Assembly: GCA_021527695.1 (NCBI GenBank)
Contig: JAKFAO010000008.1
Location: forward strand, 62,001 to 126,000
Length of the DNA stretch: 64,000 bases
Reading direction: 5' to 3'
DNA from: Naematelia aurantialba
Taxonomy: Eukaryota > Basidiomycota > Tremellomycetes > Tremellales > Naemateliaceae
The notes below the pieces were generated by a model that did not search any database, was not told where the DNA came from, and saw only the letters and a list, made by a program, of their open reading frames with translations. The position numbers and the translations under genes are program-made. How positions within the stretch are numbered: position 1 is the first letter of the stretch; every line of letters begins with the position of its first letter. Positions 49,891-62,900 of the stretch are shown here, piece by piece.

Positions 49891-50117
49891 GCGGGCAGGA
49901 GATGCCGTTTTACTTCCATTCGCCTTTATGCATCTAGACTGGTAGAAGCGGTTTGAAATGATTTCTGCTAGTTACAAGGAGGGAAATGGCCAGGCAACTC
50001 ATTCGCACCAAACAGACCCGTCAAGCAGACAAGTCGAGATCCAACGAGCCATCCGTAGACAAGCAGGCTCAGACAAGGCGAGATCACGACGATGCATATG
50101 CAGGCGCAACCGCAGAC

Positions 50118-51429
50118 CTAGTAGACGTATCCCAGAATCTTGCCTCCGACGTGCTTGCGCCGCGCCTCCTCGTGGTCCATGATCCCGCTCGAGGTGGTCA
50201 TGATGATTTTGCCGACGGAGCGGGCGGGGAGAAGCAGGTTGACCCATTGCTCGACTGGGGTTGTCAGCGATCGCTCCGGCACAAGACGACGGGAAGGAGG
50301 GTCAAGAGGAAGCAGGGTTGTCCCGTTCCACAGTGGTCTCAGAGCAGTGGGGTGGTGGCAGTACAGGTGAATTGCAGGGCAGCCTGACAGGGTGCTGGAG
50401 GGATTCATGGTGGAAGCAAGAGGAATGAACGCAGAAGACAGAAGGAAGAGGAGATTCCAAGTAGACGGAAACATGGCAAGACCGGCACCTGGCCGGGTGA
50501 ACAAAAAAACCACTCACTAGCATCGACTGCGACGTTGAATCGAGGTGAGATGACGCCAGTCTTGTTCAGACGTCCGTTGAGCTGGATGACAATCTTGCCG
50601 GAACGGTGGTCGTCGACAATCTCAAACTCGCCAATGTAGCCTGATGGGATCAGCTGGGTCTGGTGACGCGCGACCTCGAGCCACTCCTTGACATCTCTCA
50701 ACTGCCTCGTCCTCCCATCGAAGCGATCATTAGGAATTACTGAGAAAGAAGTAGACGGAGAAGGAAGCACGACAAGCGGCAAGGTGAACACGAGGTGGAT
50801 CACGATGTGCTCTCCCAATCAGCCCAAACGCCACTAGCCCTGGCCATGCGGCCTCGAGCAGGCGCGCGGGATTAGTCGAAGAGCAGTGGGTCGTTCTGCC
50901 GGGGATCTAAAGCCCCGCTTCCGTGGGTCGGGGAGGAGGGGCAGTTATACCCCGGGTCGAATCGAATGGCATGACCTCGACAGGAGAGCCACGCAGAAAC
51001 CAGCCGATGGGATATTGATGGGGGAGGGCGGAAATGGACCAATGGAGGTAGAGGACTATTTCTGGTCCAGGACCGGACGCCCAGGTCCGTCTCATGCTTG
51101 AATCATTCAAACATCCACCGCGTCCCAGTCACCGTTCTCCTCTCCCTCTCGCAAACTCCACCAAACAACCCCAGTAGACCAGCGCAGCTACTCACCGTGC
51201 TTTTGCATCACCGACAGGAACTTGATGACCACCTTTGATGATGGGCGAATGAGGACCTGACGCTTTCCACGTCGCTCGGCGTTGACGATGTTGTTCTGCG
51301 CTGTCAGCACTGACCTCGACTCGTTCTCCTTCTCGTCCCTCCACCCGTCTGTCTGACAGCCTCTCTGCCTCTCGGTCGTCCAGCATGGCTACTCACCAAA
51401 GCATCGTTGAGAACGGACACGCGAACCAT
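50118..51429 (-). CDS. RPS22: 40S ribosomal protein uS8 (S22/S15a)
   Basis: Four exons: [11 protein letters not shown] (51429-51397), [20 protein letters not shown] with [13 protein letters not shown] (51299-51197), [20 protein letters not shown] with [16 protein letters not shown] (50640-50520), and [16 protein letters not shown] with [16 protein letters not shown] (50255-50121), stop at 50118. All ~130 residues of uS8 are accounted for. It binds the central domain of 18S rRNA. Introns 2 (~555 nt) and 3 (~265 nt) are far longer than is usual here. The promoter is shared with the gene on the other strand. Confidence 0.97.
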
Positions 51430-51799
51430 TTTGACGAACGAGGGTTTGGGATAGGCGGTTTCGGGGTATCTAGAACAGGAATGAGCGGGACAGAAGACGA
51501 CGTAGAAGCAGTTTGCTGACTCGATGCGGGTGTGCTCGTGAGCAGCCGTAAAGAGTTTGGAAGTAGCAAAGGCTTTTGGTCGTCGAGAGACTGAGCAAGA
51601 GAGGATTTTGGTCCGACGTGCAAAGATCTCACCAGGCAGCATGCACGAGAGCGGAAGCAATTTCCACGGAGTTTCGTCGGCATTTTCGAGTTGAAACGAA
51701 GGTTAAGGATGTGGCGGTGGAGGTGAGTGGAGAGGTCGATCCTGTTTTCGTGACCAAGAGATGCTCGATGACCCATTCTCGACGCGCGAGCGTGCCAAG
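51430..51799. promoter_or_regulatory. Divergent promoter interval, RPS22 / Pop3-like gene
   Basis: 370 bp between divergent starts, with no recognisable site. If translation of the plus gene begins at an earlier in-frame ATG (51761), the interval is 39 bp shorter. Confidence 0.4.
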
Positions 51800-53441
51800 A
51801 TGCCACCTAAGCCTGCGATGGCAAAAGGTGCAGGACGGGATGGAGATGGCGGCGCTACTCCTCTGTCCATTCGAGCTCAGGCGAAAGCCGCGAAAGGGGA
51901 GAAACAACTCCAGCCTGACCGGTCTCGAATGAGCAAGGACGTCGTCAAGGCTGTCCTTGCGTCACCGCTCACAGTCCCGTGGTACGTCTGCAGATCCGCA
52001 ACAGAGCATAGCAGCTCACAACCACAAGGCCAAACATCCCCAAGCACCTGCAGACGACGGTGATGCATGCGCTGCCGCGGCTGGTCCCGAGCGAGGTGGC
52101 AGACTACCACGTCTCTCGAGCTAGGCGGCATACGAGCAAGCGCGTCGTCGAGCGCAAAGCAAAACGCGCGGTGAAACGCACCGCAGAGGGTGGGCTGAAA
52201 CACACTGGAACTGCAGATAGCGATCCAGCGAGGATGGATCTGGATGATCATACAGGCGGCGCAGAAGCTGAAATGGAGGAGGGGGACACCGAAGTGCGCA
52301 GGGAAGTTGAGGATTCCACAGCGCTGGCGACGAAACCCGCAGTGCTGGAGCACCTCGTGCTAGGGATCAACGAAATCATCAAGTCACTCGAGAAATCTAT
52401 CGCAGACCTCAAGATGCGACTGATCATCATGTCGGATGCTCTGAATGACCAGGCTTCACACAAGTCGAAAGCACATCCCCCACCACAGCCGAAACCAAAC
52501 CACTTGCTTCCAACGGCACCTCGCTCCCCCTCTCCCTCGATGAGTCCATCGCCAGATGAGGAACCGACCTTAAATCCTGACCAGCCTTCTCCTCCCCCTG
52601 AGATCCCCACGCCAACGCCGACAAAAGACACATCGAGTCTAGTATTCATCATCATTCCCCTCCTGTCCATCAACCCGCAGACTCTCGTCTCCCCCATACC
52701 GCAGTACGCTGCGACCCACAATTCGCTGGTATACCAGCATGTCCAACTAGCCAAACACGTCACGAACCGCCTGCCCAAACAGTCGTGGGTAGACGTTGTG
52801 GGACTAGAAGTGCAAGAGGTCCGAGTGGTCCCGCTTGGCAACGTCGAGAAGGAATTGGCAGAGATGGTTGGTCTGCGCCGACTGGCTTGCCTGGGGTTCA
52901 AGGTGAGTCCTTAGTTTACGAATCAGCTGTTGGACTTGAGCGTCGGCGTCCAGATTGCTGACGAGCGTTGCGTCAGGCTACACATCCTGCCATTCAGACC
53001 CTTCATACCCTGCTTCCAAAGTCTATTCTTCACCCACCACGGCACCACATGACTCTGCCTTACCCTACCTCACCTCTCAAGATCTTCACTGGGAACAACA
53101 ATACGCGTGTGCATGACGAATCTCGATCTCAGGCTGTCGTCACGGCGCCTCTACCCGCACCAGCACCGAGCATCCACTACGCCCCACTCACCATCAAGGG
53201 CATCCAGACGACTGCGCCGGTGGACAATGCATCGCGGAAGAAGAGGCGCTTGGAAGAAGTGAGGGCGAAGCGAGTGGAAGTCAAGAAACGCAAGCGGGAA
53301 GAGAGGCTGGGATTGGTCAAGAAGGCCGGTTCCAAGGGCAAGCAGAAGCACAAGCCCTGGAAGGGCAGAGAGGGGAAAAAGGCTGGTGGCGGGCAAGGGG
53401 CGCCTGGAGTGGAGATTAGGAAGCAGGCAGAAGCAGAGTAG
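51800..53441 (+). CDS. Pop3-like RNase P/MRP subunit (candidate)
   Basis: The start at 51800 (MPPKPAMAKGAGRDGDG) is preferred; an in-frame ATG at 51761 is possible. Exon 1 ends VLASPLTVPW and exon 2 resumes with IPKHLQTTVMHALPRLVPSE, giving the L-x-x-P-F/L..W-P entry of the Pop3 family. A basic stretch (RRHTSKRVVERKAKRAVKRT), an acidic stretch and VLEHLVLGINEIIKSLE follow, then a Pro-rich linker and the L7Ae-like part TSSLVFIIIPLLSINPQTLV with VVPLGNVEKELAEMVGLRRL. The C-terminal exon is strongly basic (RLEEVRAKRVEVKKRKREER) and ends at 53441. This fits an RNase P/MRP RNA-binding subunit acting in tRNA and rRNA maturation. The family call rests on order of blocks, not strong identity. Confidence 0.55.
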
Positions 53442-53804
53442 AGAAGCAAATTTGAGGGGAGCAGACTTTCAGAACAAAAACACTTCGGGACAGTGATGGT
53501 CTCGGGATCAGGCATGGGGGATAGTTGAACACGCGCATTGCATGTACTCTCCCACGGTCCCGCGGTTGACTTTTTTCGTCCGTCGTCATCTCGTCGACGC
53601 GTTTTTGGCTTTGTTATTGTTGTCCATCTCTTGCATCACATCTTGTTTTTGCCTTGCTTTTCGAATCCCTGCTGGGGGACAGAGACACCCCCGGCACCGG
53701 GTTAATGGGATCCTGCTTGCTATAGCTTGCTTTTTGCGCCGAACGGTCTTCAACCCTATCAGCCTCACATGAGACCATAGACGAGTTGGCCACCCGTCCA
53801 ACCG
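53442..53804. other. Intergenic
   Basis: 363 bp downstream of the Pop3-like gene. A hydrophobic plus-strand open frame (53542-53772) has no conserved features and is not called. Confidence 0.45.
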
Positions 53805-54410
53805 ATGACTTCGTCGGCGCCGGGCTCTCAGCCTGATCCGGCCGAGGTGAACAGGGTCGCTGATGCGGTTCTTGATCTCGAAGGAGCTGTATGTCTTGCA
53901 ATCGTCTCGGTAGACAAGGTGCTGCACAGTGCTGACGGACCCTTGGTAGGAGGCTCCGGGTTGGTTCATACCGATTTTGACGAGGTACTTGCGAGATAAC
54001 CCCTACGACACCAATTTCTCCCTCGAGCTCAACGGAGGAAACGGGTTTGGAACTGCAACATGTAAGTGCAGTGCTTCTCACGCCGGCTTGTCCGGAGCTG
54101 GGCTGACGTGATCAGGCATGGAGGACTATTGCTGGAAGGTGGGGGCCGATGATAGGGAGGAAGAGTCAGGAGCTGATTTGGCAGGATGTGCTGCTTGATG
54201 CGGATCCGGGACGAATCCAGGGTGGGAAAGCCGACGGACTGGGCAGTCTCTTCAACTACCAGGTGAGTATGGGCGTACTCAGCTTTGCCTGTCACCTCGC
54301 AACCTATCATCCCGCATGTGATCCACCACTGATGGTTCGGCAGGACCATTGTCACGAGGAGGAACACCTTCGAGGTCGAAACGAGCGTTGCGAGAAGCTT
54401 GTACGTATAT
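53805..54410 (+). CDS. Unrecognised small exons (separate gene or 5' part of the translocase)
   Basis: Four short exons with canonical introns and matching phases can be read: 53805-53888, 53950-54061, 54116-54138, 54185-54262. They give RVADAVLDLEGA, APGWFIPILTRYLRDNPYDT, NFSLELNGGNGFGTAT, MEDYCWK and DVLLDADPGRIQGGKADGLG. A fifth piece (to ~54401) and a 46-nt intron keep the frame open into the translocase gene, so these could be its first exons. The minus strand is also open here (YSSFEIKNRISDP near 53870), with C-rich third positions, so strand is not certain. I recognise no family. Confidence 0.35.
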
Positions 54411-54473
54411 CCGAGGCGATCTCGTACCATCTTACCGTCTCTACAGGGCATCGCCATACTATCGCCGAATGCG

Positions 54474-57400
54474 ATGCAGAGACCAGGATCTGGCCGATCG
54501 AGTCAGACAACCCTGTCGATCCGACCGGAAATGTACCGGCGCAGTGAATCGATTCTTGACCTGCTCGATCGGAATTCTCCTCCTCTTTCGCAAAGGGGAT
54601 TACTCCCCAAGCCTGAACCCATCGACACTCTCTCGCGCAGCTCAACCTCGACTCTTGGATCTTCGGGCTCGGTCCCTACCTCTTCGAGCGGCCGCGGAGT
54701 ACCGTCATTCTCTAAAAATCATCGTTTAGAATTCGAGCCCATCTCTTCATTCTTGCGCAGCCCCTCGCCTTCACTTGATTTTAGAGGAAGCCGGGATAAT
54801 GCAATCTACGTCGACTCCGATGATGAAGACGATGTGAGGGAGGTGCTGCCCAGCCAAATTCCGCCTGATCTCAGGAAATCATCCAATAAACACAATCCGG
54901 TTGAGCTTCTGGACGACGATGAACCGATAAGCGCACAGCGACAGGAAAGTGGCATGGGCGATCACTACAAGATGACCGGTCATACGGGGTTTGTGCCGGG
55001 CAGTCGATTGCTCGTCTCCCAACCCAGTCATACTAGTAGCGCCCGCTCTAGCAGCTCTCATGCCAGTAGCTCTAAGGGCACGTGGTCGATGCCTGAGCAG
55101 GGATGGAACACCCAGCAGTCGTATACAAGCTTGAATGGCATGCCGGATCGGAAACCAGTAGTGCAGCAGGGTGCGATCATGCCGGGAGGAACTCAGCAGA
55201 GATGGCCACTCAACCGGACCCCAAGTAGATCCCCTCGCTCTCGACTGGCGATGTCGCTGACGCTCATAGGCTTGAACGCTGTCCCCGACTCAATGACGAT
55301 AGCGGAGAAGAGGCAACGAGTGCACCGTGAATTCGCAGCACTCCGGCCCCTCCTGCGATCTCATCAGTTAGTCCTACCCTCCGACTGTACGGAGCCCTTT
55401 CTGACTTGCTCAGACCTCGTCGTGTGCAAAAGCTAGCGTTGGACCGCCTGCAAGAGCTGCAAGGAATAAGGATGAGTGGTTATCTTGCGACCTGGACGAT
55501 GCCATCCCAAGCTCTTCTGGACGCTTCCCCGGAGATGACCAGTATGGCGACAGAATTGGGGCTCGCGACTATGCGGAGCGAAGCTTCGACTTTGGTAAGA
55601 AGGCAAATTGATCGCTGCTGATCAGGCCAGACTCGTCAAGCCTCTTTCGACTACCCAGTTCGAAATTCACTAGGCTCCATTGCCGCAATGCCTCAAACTA
55701 TGCCCGGCGGACTCGCCGCATTCGGAATAGACGACCCCGGAACAGCGTATGCAAACGGGGCTCTACTCAGTCCCGCTGACCGCTTGGCGTTGATGCACAA
55801 CAATGCGGTGCGTCATCCTGCCGGCCCACTAGACGAGGAGCATCGAGAAGAGTGGGACAGGCCACGAAATCCGCACGAGTAAGCGAACATGCGATTATCA
55901 ACAGACTCTGCTAATCATGCCAACCAGCTTGCATGAATTCTTCCAAGGAGCAATCAGGGACTTTGGCGAAGATGAGAATGTCGACGAAGCGCTTCAAAAG
56001 CTTGGGCTATCCAGTCTCAATGACAAAATCCCTGGGCTCGAGATTACTCTCATGCCGCATCAGGTTATCGGAGTCAGGTTTCTGTTAGACAAGGAGCGAG
56101 ACAAAAAATATCGAGGAGCTCTATTGGCGGACCAGATGGGACTAGGCAAGGCAAGCGTGGTCTTTACCGCCAAGATCGTCCGCTGATGGGCGCACAGACG
56201 GTGCAGACTATCGCCTTGATGATTTTGAACAAGCCGAACGACAAGATCAAGTCTACCATGATTGTTGCGCCTCTTGCCCTCTTGCAGCAGTATGTTCGGT
56301 GCATTCTGGTCAAGGCAGTAGCTTACAGTGCATAGGTGGAAGACTGAGATTGAAACGAAGACCTCCCCCGGCAGACTGAAGGTCTTGATATACCATGGCC
56401 AGGGCCGGACCAGATCGATGAACCAATTGAAACAATATGACGTGGTCTTGACGACTTACGGTACTATGGCAGCCGAGATTGGCAAAGAGGTAAGCAATGG
56501 CTCTGGAAAGAGGTGCGTGACACTGATAGTGCCATAGGATAAGAAACAGAAGAAGAAGAGAATTGAGAGATCCGGCTCGGTCGACAGTTTTGCCTCTGAG
56601 GATGACGAGGAGATTGTTGTCCGCAAGAAAGGCCTGTTGTTCCAGATGCGGTGGCTCAGAGTAGTTCTTGATGAGGCTCATTTGGTGTACGTTATGTCCA
56701 TATGGTCAACCGAAAGCCGTCGCTGATTTAGACAGGCGCAATAAGGGAACTCGAGCGGCAAAGGCGATATGGGAGCTAGACTCTGTGTATCGATTATCAC
56801 TGACCGGCACGCCCATTGGTAAGCCTCGTCCGTCTTGATCTGGTCTTGTGCTAAGCCGTCAGTGAACTCGCTTGACGACATATACACACATTTGAGATTC
56901 TTGGGGATCTCTCATTGCCAAGAATGGAAGGAGTTTAGAGAGCATATCTCTAGCCACCAGAAGAAGCGGCCAAAACTCGCGTCAAAACGGGTTCAGGTGA
57001 GCCTTGGAATATGCCTTGGAATTTTCAGTTGTTACAGCGCTGATAACATCTAGGCGATTCTGAGAACCTGCTCCATCAGGCGGCACAAAGAGTCTACGCT
57101 GAACGGAAGGCGTTTGCTGGAACTTCCGCCCAAGGATACGATCGTCGACGAGCTGCAATTCTCTCCCGAGGAAAGGTAGGTCTATATCGGCAAGCACAGG
57201 ATCATGAGTGATGTATCAGGCAAATCTACAATGCTGTTGAAGCGAGGGCTCAAGTTCGGTTCAACAAGTACCTAAAGGCTGGCACGGTCCTCAAGCACTA
57301 CAGCGTAAGTCGTCAGCCGTTTGGCAACCCGAGCCGGACTTATCTCTCCTAGGTGATTCTTGCTCTCTTGATGCGGCTCCGCCAAATCTGCTGCAGTCCG

Positions 57401-59156
57401 CTCCTGTTGAGGCGTAATCCGGATGACCCTGCGCATCCTCATGATCTGCGTGTGTCAGATGAAGAACTCTTTGCTCCGATTGATGCGCCACGCGCGGACG
57501 ATACCTCGGAAGTCGCCCGCGCCACTACTCTGATTGGCAAGGAATACGTTGATAAAGTAAAAGCGAAATTAATCGAGCGTCAGCGCAAGCTTGCCAACAT
57601 CGACGTCAAGGGCGAGTCTTCGGACGATGGCGACCGCGACGGAGAATGCCCGATTTGCTTCGACACCATTGTCGACGCATGTATCACGAGCTGCGGACAC
57701 GAATTCTGCCGGACTTGCCTGGATGAGATCTTTACCTCGCCCCCAACTGACATCACCTTGGCCGACCAACAAGTTCAGGACGGACATCGATCATGTCCCA
57801 TGTGCCGCGGCGCCATTGAACGCGGCAAGGTATTCCGCTTGGCTGCGTTCTTGCCCAGGCAGCCTACGCCCGAGGCTGATAACGAGGAAGAGGCGGAGGC
57901 GGTCGATGAAGCCCTTTCAGGCGACGTAAAACCCGATATCAAGCCTGGTCAGAGTAAGCTAAGTGCAAAAGCTCTCGGGAAACGACGAGCAGATGTAAGT
58001 CATTTTTTACATGTTTTGGCCGATCGGCCTGACTTGTGTTCTAGGCTTCAGTCTTCGGTGTCAAGTCGGAGACGAAGAAACCCAGAGTAGACAAGGGGCG
58101 TGACGACGGGGGAACTGCGACAGACCCGATCAGTTTAAATACAAGCGAGGACGGCGACGAAGCAGAGGAGATGCCGCCGTCGACAAAGATGAAGCGAATG
58201 GGCGAGCTGATCGAGGGGTACTTTGCCGAAGCGGTGGATCACAAGATCATCGTCTTCAGCCAGGTGAGTCCCATCCATTTCTCTTTCATCTGCGAAATGG
58301 GCATGAATGCTGAAACCCCACAGTTCGTAGCGTACCTTGATCTGTGTGCTGCGTATTTGCGAACAAAGAGACTCGGATACGTCATGTTCATCGGGGCGAT
58401 GAAGCCTGATGAGAGGGATGACGCGGTGAGGCGGTTCTCGGCGCCTATTACCGATACTTCGAGCCCGCGGATCATGCTCATCAGGCAAGTCGTCCTCTGA
58501 AGCTTTCCTTTGCATTGTATACTTGCTGACCCTGCTTGCAGTCTCAAAGCAGGTACGCGCGCGGTGTGGACGGAGCTCGGAATTTGACTGCGTGGCTGAC
58601 GTAGTAAATAGGTGGAGTGGGTCTCAACTTGACAGCTGCCGCGCGCGTCATTTCGCTCGATCTGGCTTGGAATGCAGCGACGGGTAGGTGTCCGACTTGG
58701 ACGGGCTGCAGCTCGGCAGCGCGGCCGGAGCACTGGTGCTGATGCCGCTCAGAGCAGCAAGCGGTGGACAGGGCTCACAGGATCGGCCAGACCAAGCCGG
58801 TCGAGGTCCGGAGACTGGTGATAGCCGATACAGTCGAGCAAAGGATCCTGGAGCTGTACGTGCTGTTGTTATTTCCGCACCTGCCGTCTTGCGCACCTGC
58901 CGTCTTCCGCGCGTGTCGTTCTTCCCGTGCTAGGCGTTTTCCGCACCTATCGTCTTGCCCCCACCGACGCGGGCTGCGCAGGCTGCGAGCGATGAAGATT
59001 GTACTGTTCGTCTGTGTCGCTGATCCCAGCAGGCAAAAACACAAGTCGAGTCTGGCAGATGGGGCGATGGGTGAAGGCACAGCTGGCAAGCTGGGGAGGT
59101 TGACTGTTCAAGACCTGATTCACCTGTTTGGCGTTGACCGCGAACTGGACGAGTGA
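54474..59156 (+). CDS. SNF2-family translocase with embedded RING finger (Rad5/Uls1-like)
   Basis: Many exons; the start at 54474 ([20 protein letters not shown]) is provisional. The Ser-rich N-terminus has two acid-flanked hydrophobic motifs, [11 protein letters not shown] (~54808) and [10 protein letters not shown] (~54898), resembling SUMO-interacting motifs. The helicase core starts with [19 protein letters not shown] (56053). Walker A QMGLGK is split by an intron before TVQTIALM. Then [18 protein letters not shown], the DEAH box VVLDEAHLV (~56680), LSLTGTPI, and a RING finger [26 protein letters not shown] (57648-57810). The C-lobe follows ([31 protein letters not shown]), ending at 59156. 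Helicase-RING-helicase order is that of Rad5, Rad16 and Uls1. No HIRAN domain is seen, so Uls1/Rad16-like is more likely than Rad5. It is probably a chromatin- or repair-linked E3/translocase in the nucleus. Confidence 0.85.
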
Positions 59157-59914
59157 GGTTTTCCTCAGATCACGGAGGATGCACAAGGAACAAAGGCGGC
59201 AGAGGACTTGCATTGCATGAGACGTTGCATGGGGACGCACGAGGGTGCAGCTGCAGCTGGGTGACAAAGGTGCGGCTGGGTATACAGAGGGGTATCTGTG
59301 TAAAGAGCGAATCTGTGTATAGAGAGGCCAGGAAGAGTGTAGATAGAGCGTTGTGACGTGCGTGCTGCTAGATTTCGATTGGTAGTTTGCAGGTGACATG
59401 CCTCGTAGTTTGCAATTGGCCTGGCCTCGCAATTAGCATCAGGCGCATTATGGTGCATGTACATGTGCATGTGCATGGGCATATTCTATTACAGGCCATA
59501 ACGTGCGAGTGCACTCGCAGTCGGGACACGAGCACGGGGCAACAACGGAGGCTGTGGATGTGATGAGCGTCAGCCACTTGGAACGGTCCCGCCGAACCTC
59601 GGCCGTTCCGTGAAGCAACGATCGCGACGGCCGTAAAGGCAGCTGCACCACCTCGCCAAGGTCTGCATCGTCCAAAGAGAACTAAAACACAACACGACTC
59701 GCGAAAACACAAACAGACACCAAGAGACAGGTCACGAAATCTCCACCTGATCCTGCCGAACCCCCGCTACTCCCCGCTACCCCCCGTCATCCCCTTGTCA
59801 GCCGAGACATCTAAACGAGTGCACCTAGTGACCAGGCCCTACTACTCAAGGTAGAACCAAGTAGTACCAAGTAGCAGTAGCACCAGTCACTTGTACCCAA
59901 GCAGTACCTGATAT
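59157..59914. other. Intergenic, convergent 3' ends
   Basis: 758 bp between the translocase and transcription-factor stops. It holds short low-complexity runs: alternating GCATGTACATGTGCATG (59453-59482), CCCCGCTAC repeats (59760-59785) and AAGTAGTACC/AAGCAGTACC repeats (59850-59910). No gene is supported. Confidence 0.55.
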
Positions 59915-62900
59915 CTAGTACACGTCGAGGCCGTCGCCCAGACCAAACCCGAGATCGATCCCGTCCATGCCGTTGATGCCGCTGATCCCGTCGAACGCGG
60001 CCAAGTCGCTCGCGGCCGAAACCGACGACGGATTCAGCGGGTCCGTCGCCGAGCCGCCGTTACCGTTGGACACCGAACCATGGGCGCTCGCCACGCGACT
60101 GCTGGCCGAGCTGGGCAGAGGGTGGCTCGGCATGAGGAACGGGCAACACGCGCCTTCCCCCATGCGCGTAAACATGCGTGCAGACTTGAGCATGTCGCCG
60201 TACTTGAGTCCTGGCTGGCCGTTGTGAGCGCCAAACACGTTCCAGCCCGGTTCGTGCTGCGGCGCCTGGTTGAGGATGTTTAATAACGCCTGAGCGAGCC
60301 AGTAGAATGGTAGAGCCTCTGAGCAACGTCAGCTACCAGATAGTAGATGTTAGATGCAGATACTGGATGCCAGATGCCAAATGTTGCAAGAAACGGCTCC
60401 ATGTACTGGGAGGGGAGAGCAACACTTACCCTCGCAATAGTTGAGATTCACCTTTGCCTCGCCCGAATGGCCGGCTGGCGAAGTCGAGGACCCCTTGGGT
60501 GTGGTCGTGGTAGAGTTCGATCCAGGCGACAGGCACAACGAGTCAAAGTCCCAACCTTGTCTCCACTGCAACAGATCAGCCGTGTCCCGTATCGTGTTTC
60601 GCGTCCCATGTATCGTGAGTCCGTGTATACTCTTGACCCAACTTCAATTTGGATCCTCCAATTCGGAACGTCCGAGAATTTGGAAGGTACCGACAATCGA
60701 AAACAGCTGGACGTGGGGGACTCACCTTCTCTAGTCCCATGGCAAATCGGGTTCGCAGGTTCTCTCTCGTCACGATCCCCAGATCATTCCCATTCTGATC
60801 GACGATCTTTTTGCCCGGCCGCAGCCAGGTACACCCTACCCACAAATCGGTAAGATCTCGCCAATCACCCCGATCTCGCTTCCCTTCGCCGACATCGATG
60901 ATCCCTCGAAGAAGCGTTAGAACCATTGCCACGCGCGCAAATGGTCCGTAATCATTCTCGTTCAACAGGTTGTAGAACTTTGTGTCGGCCTTTTCATGTA
61001 GCGTGTCGAAAGCGCCATACGTCGGCAGATAGAAAATCCGCCTCATTGCCTCGTCCAACGTCAACGGTTTGTACTTTTTGGCAGCCGCTAGCCATGCTTC
61101 AGCTGTCTCTGCTTTCCAGAGTGTATCGGGCGCAGGCAGAGGCATCAAGCTGATCTCGCACGCAGACAGGATAGGCGGGATGTTGGATTCAAGCGATGAC
61201 ACCGTATCAAGGTGGTAAACCAGATATGCGGTCCTTCGCCGGGTTTCAAGCTGAATCCACCGGCGCCAGTACAGATCCAGGTCGTTGGTTGTGTATGGCG
61301 AAGAGGGAACCTGAATCGTCGTATCAAAATGCTCGAGATCTTGCATGAAGAAGCCGACCTGCCGTGTGATCTACTGTGCATCAGACACATGTTCCCGCAG
61401 TAGCCGCAGCCCAGTGACTCACACTTGCAACCGTTCCCATGATCATGTTGGCGACTGATCGTTCACCCTCGTCGACACTCAAGAAGTATGGAGCGTTGTA
61501 CAGCACTAGCGCTTGGAGAAGCGCCACGTTGTACTCGGTCATCAGGACTCCTTGCGCCAGGGCGAAAGACTGTCGTCAGCAAGGCTTGTATGTCGAATTC
61601 TCACCCTGACAAGCATGTTGCTCTTCTCATTTCGCACGATCGGGCCGTTCTCCCAGGCCGTCACCTTCTCCACCTCAGCATCCCCGACCCCCAACTCATA
61701 GTTGTCCTTGTACATGCTCTCCCAGCTCCCGCCAGGTGGGACTGGACCTTCCAAGTCTTGCATACCAGAGTCTGGCTTGGATGGACGCTCTTGTTCATTA
61801 CCAAACCGATACTTGTGCTCGTTCGACTTGATACCACCAACAGTGCAGATGGCAAACGCCAGGCATGCAGCTGTATCGGTGAGCTTGAACGTCGGAGAGT
61901 GCACGAATGAAAAGTGGTTCAGTATGGTGTGGAACGTCCGGCTAGCCATAAGCGACAGCGTTTTCAAGGGCGGCAGCGCCCAATGCGGAATCTGATAACA
62001 TCCGTGGAACCGATCGCCCGGCAGACTGTCATATATCAGTTTGGATGACCCGCAACGGGAGGATTACGCACTGGAAGCGACTGCTTTTGGGAGCCTCTTC
62101 ACCTGCCTGCAAGATCAAGTCTCGATGTGCGAGCCGCAAGAGCGGCCTTTCGGGGTTTGGATTTGAACGCGTTTGCGGTGAATCGTACGCTGCGAGCTGA
62201 TCCAGGAGATGATAGATGTCGGCATTATTCGCATCTTCATCGCTGTTGGCCGCGTTGGGATCTGCGAGTGCCGACGAACCAAATGCAGTAGGCGAGAACA
62301 GAGAGGATAATGGAAATGGAGACACAGCTTTTGGAGAAAGGTCAGAGCTGACCGGCTACTTAAATCAGCACGGGTCTGTCTGGAATGATGGGATGCTGAC
62401 CCAGACATTGGACGCTCCCTCACCCGGCGTGCTTCCCTCTTTACCCGCGCCGAGCCAGTTCATCGCGCCGAGAAAATTTCCCATGGCTTCGCCAAGGGTA
62501 GCTTCACCCCCGTTTGCCTGAGTCTCGGATGTCTTTGAGGCGATCGAGGCTGTTCGATCGCGCTCGGCAGCGGTGTTTGAATTGCCTCCATTAGCGTGAG
62601 CCGAGGCCGCTTCCATCATCATGTTGATGGTCTGCCCTCCAGCCCAGTCTGGTACGTCGGGGATACGCTGAGATTGGGAGGATGCATTGTCGCCCGAGTT
62701 CGGAAATCCGCTGGGATACGCCATGCTGAGAAGTACGGACGCATCTTCAAGGTGATCCGGGTTGTTCATGTTGTGGTATTGCTGGTTTTGCTGAAACATA
62801 GGGAGCAAATGCGGCGTATACGAGGCGCTGTCGTCCGTCTGATAGGGGTACTCGGTCACTCCGTAGACTCCGCCGTTGGTTGGGCCGGCGGCGTACCGAT

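Noticed and set aside
50405..50818. Minus-strand open frame running through intron 2 of uS8 into exon 3
   Set aside because: uS8 has no insertion at this place in any known lineage, and an acceptor ..ATCAG lies just before the conserved block; the open frame is likely chance.
50880..50990. GC-rich stretch with GGGTCGAATCGAAT resembling a tRNA T-arm
   Set aside because: No matching acceptor stem, D-arm or anticodon arm can be folded at the right spacing.
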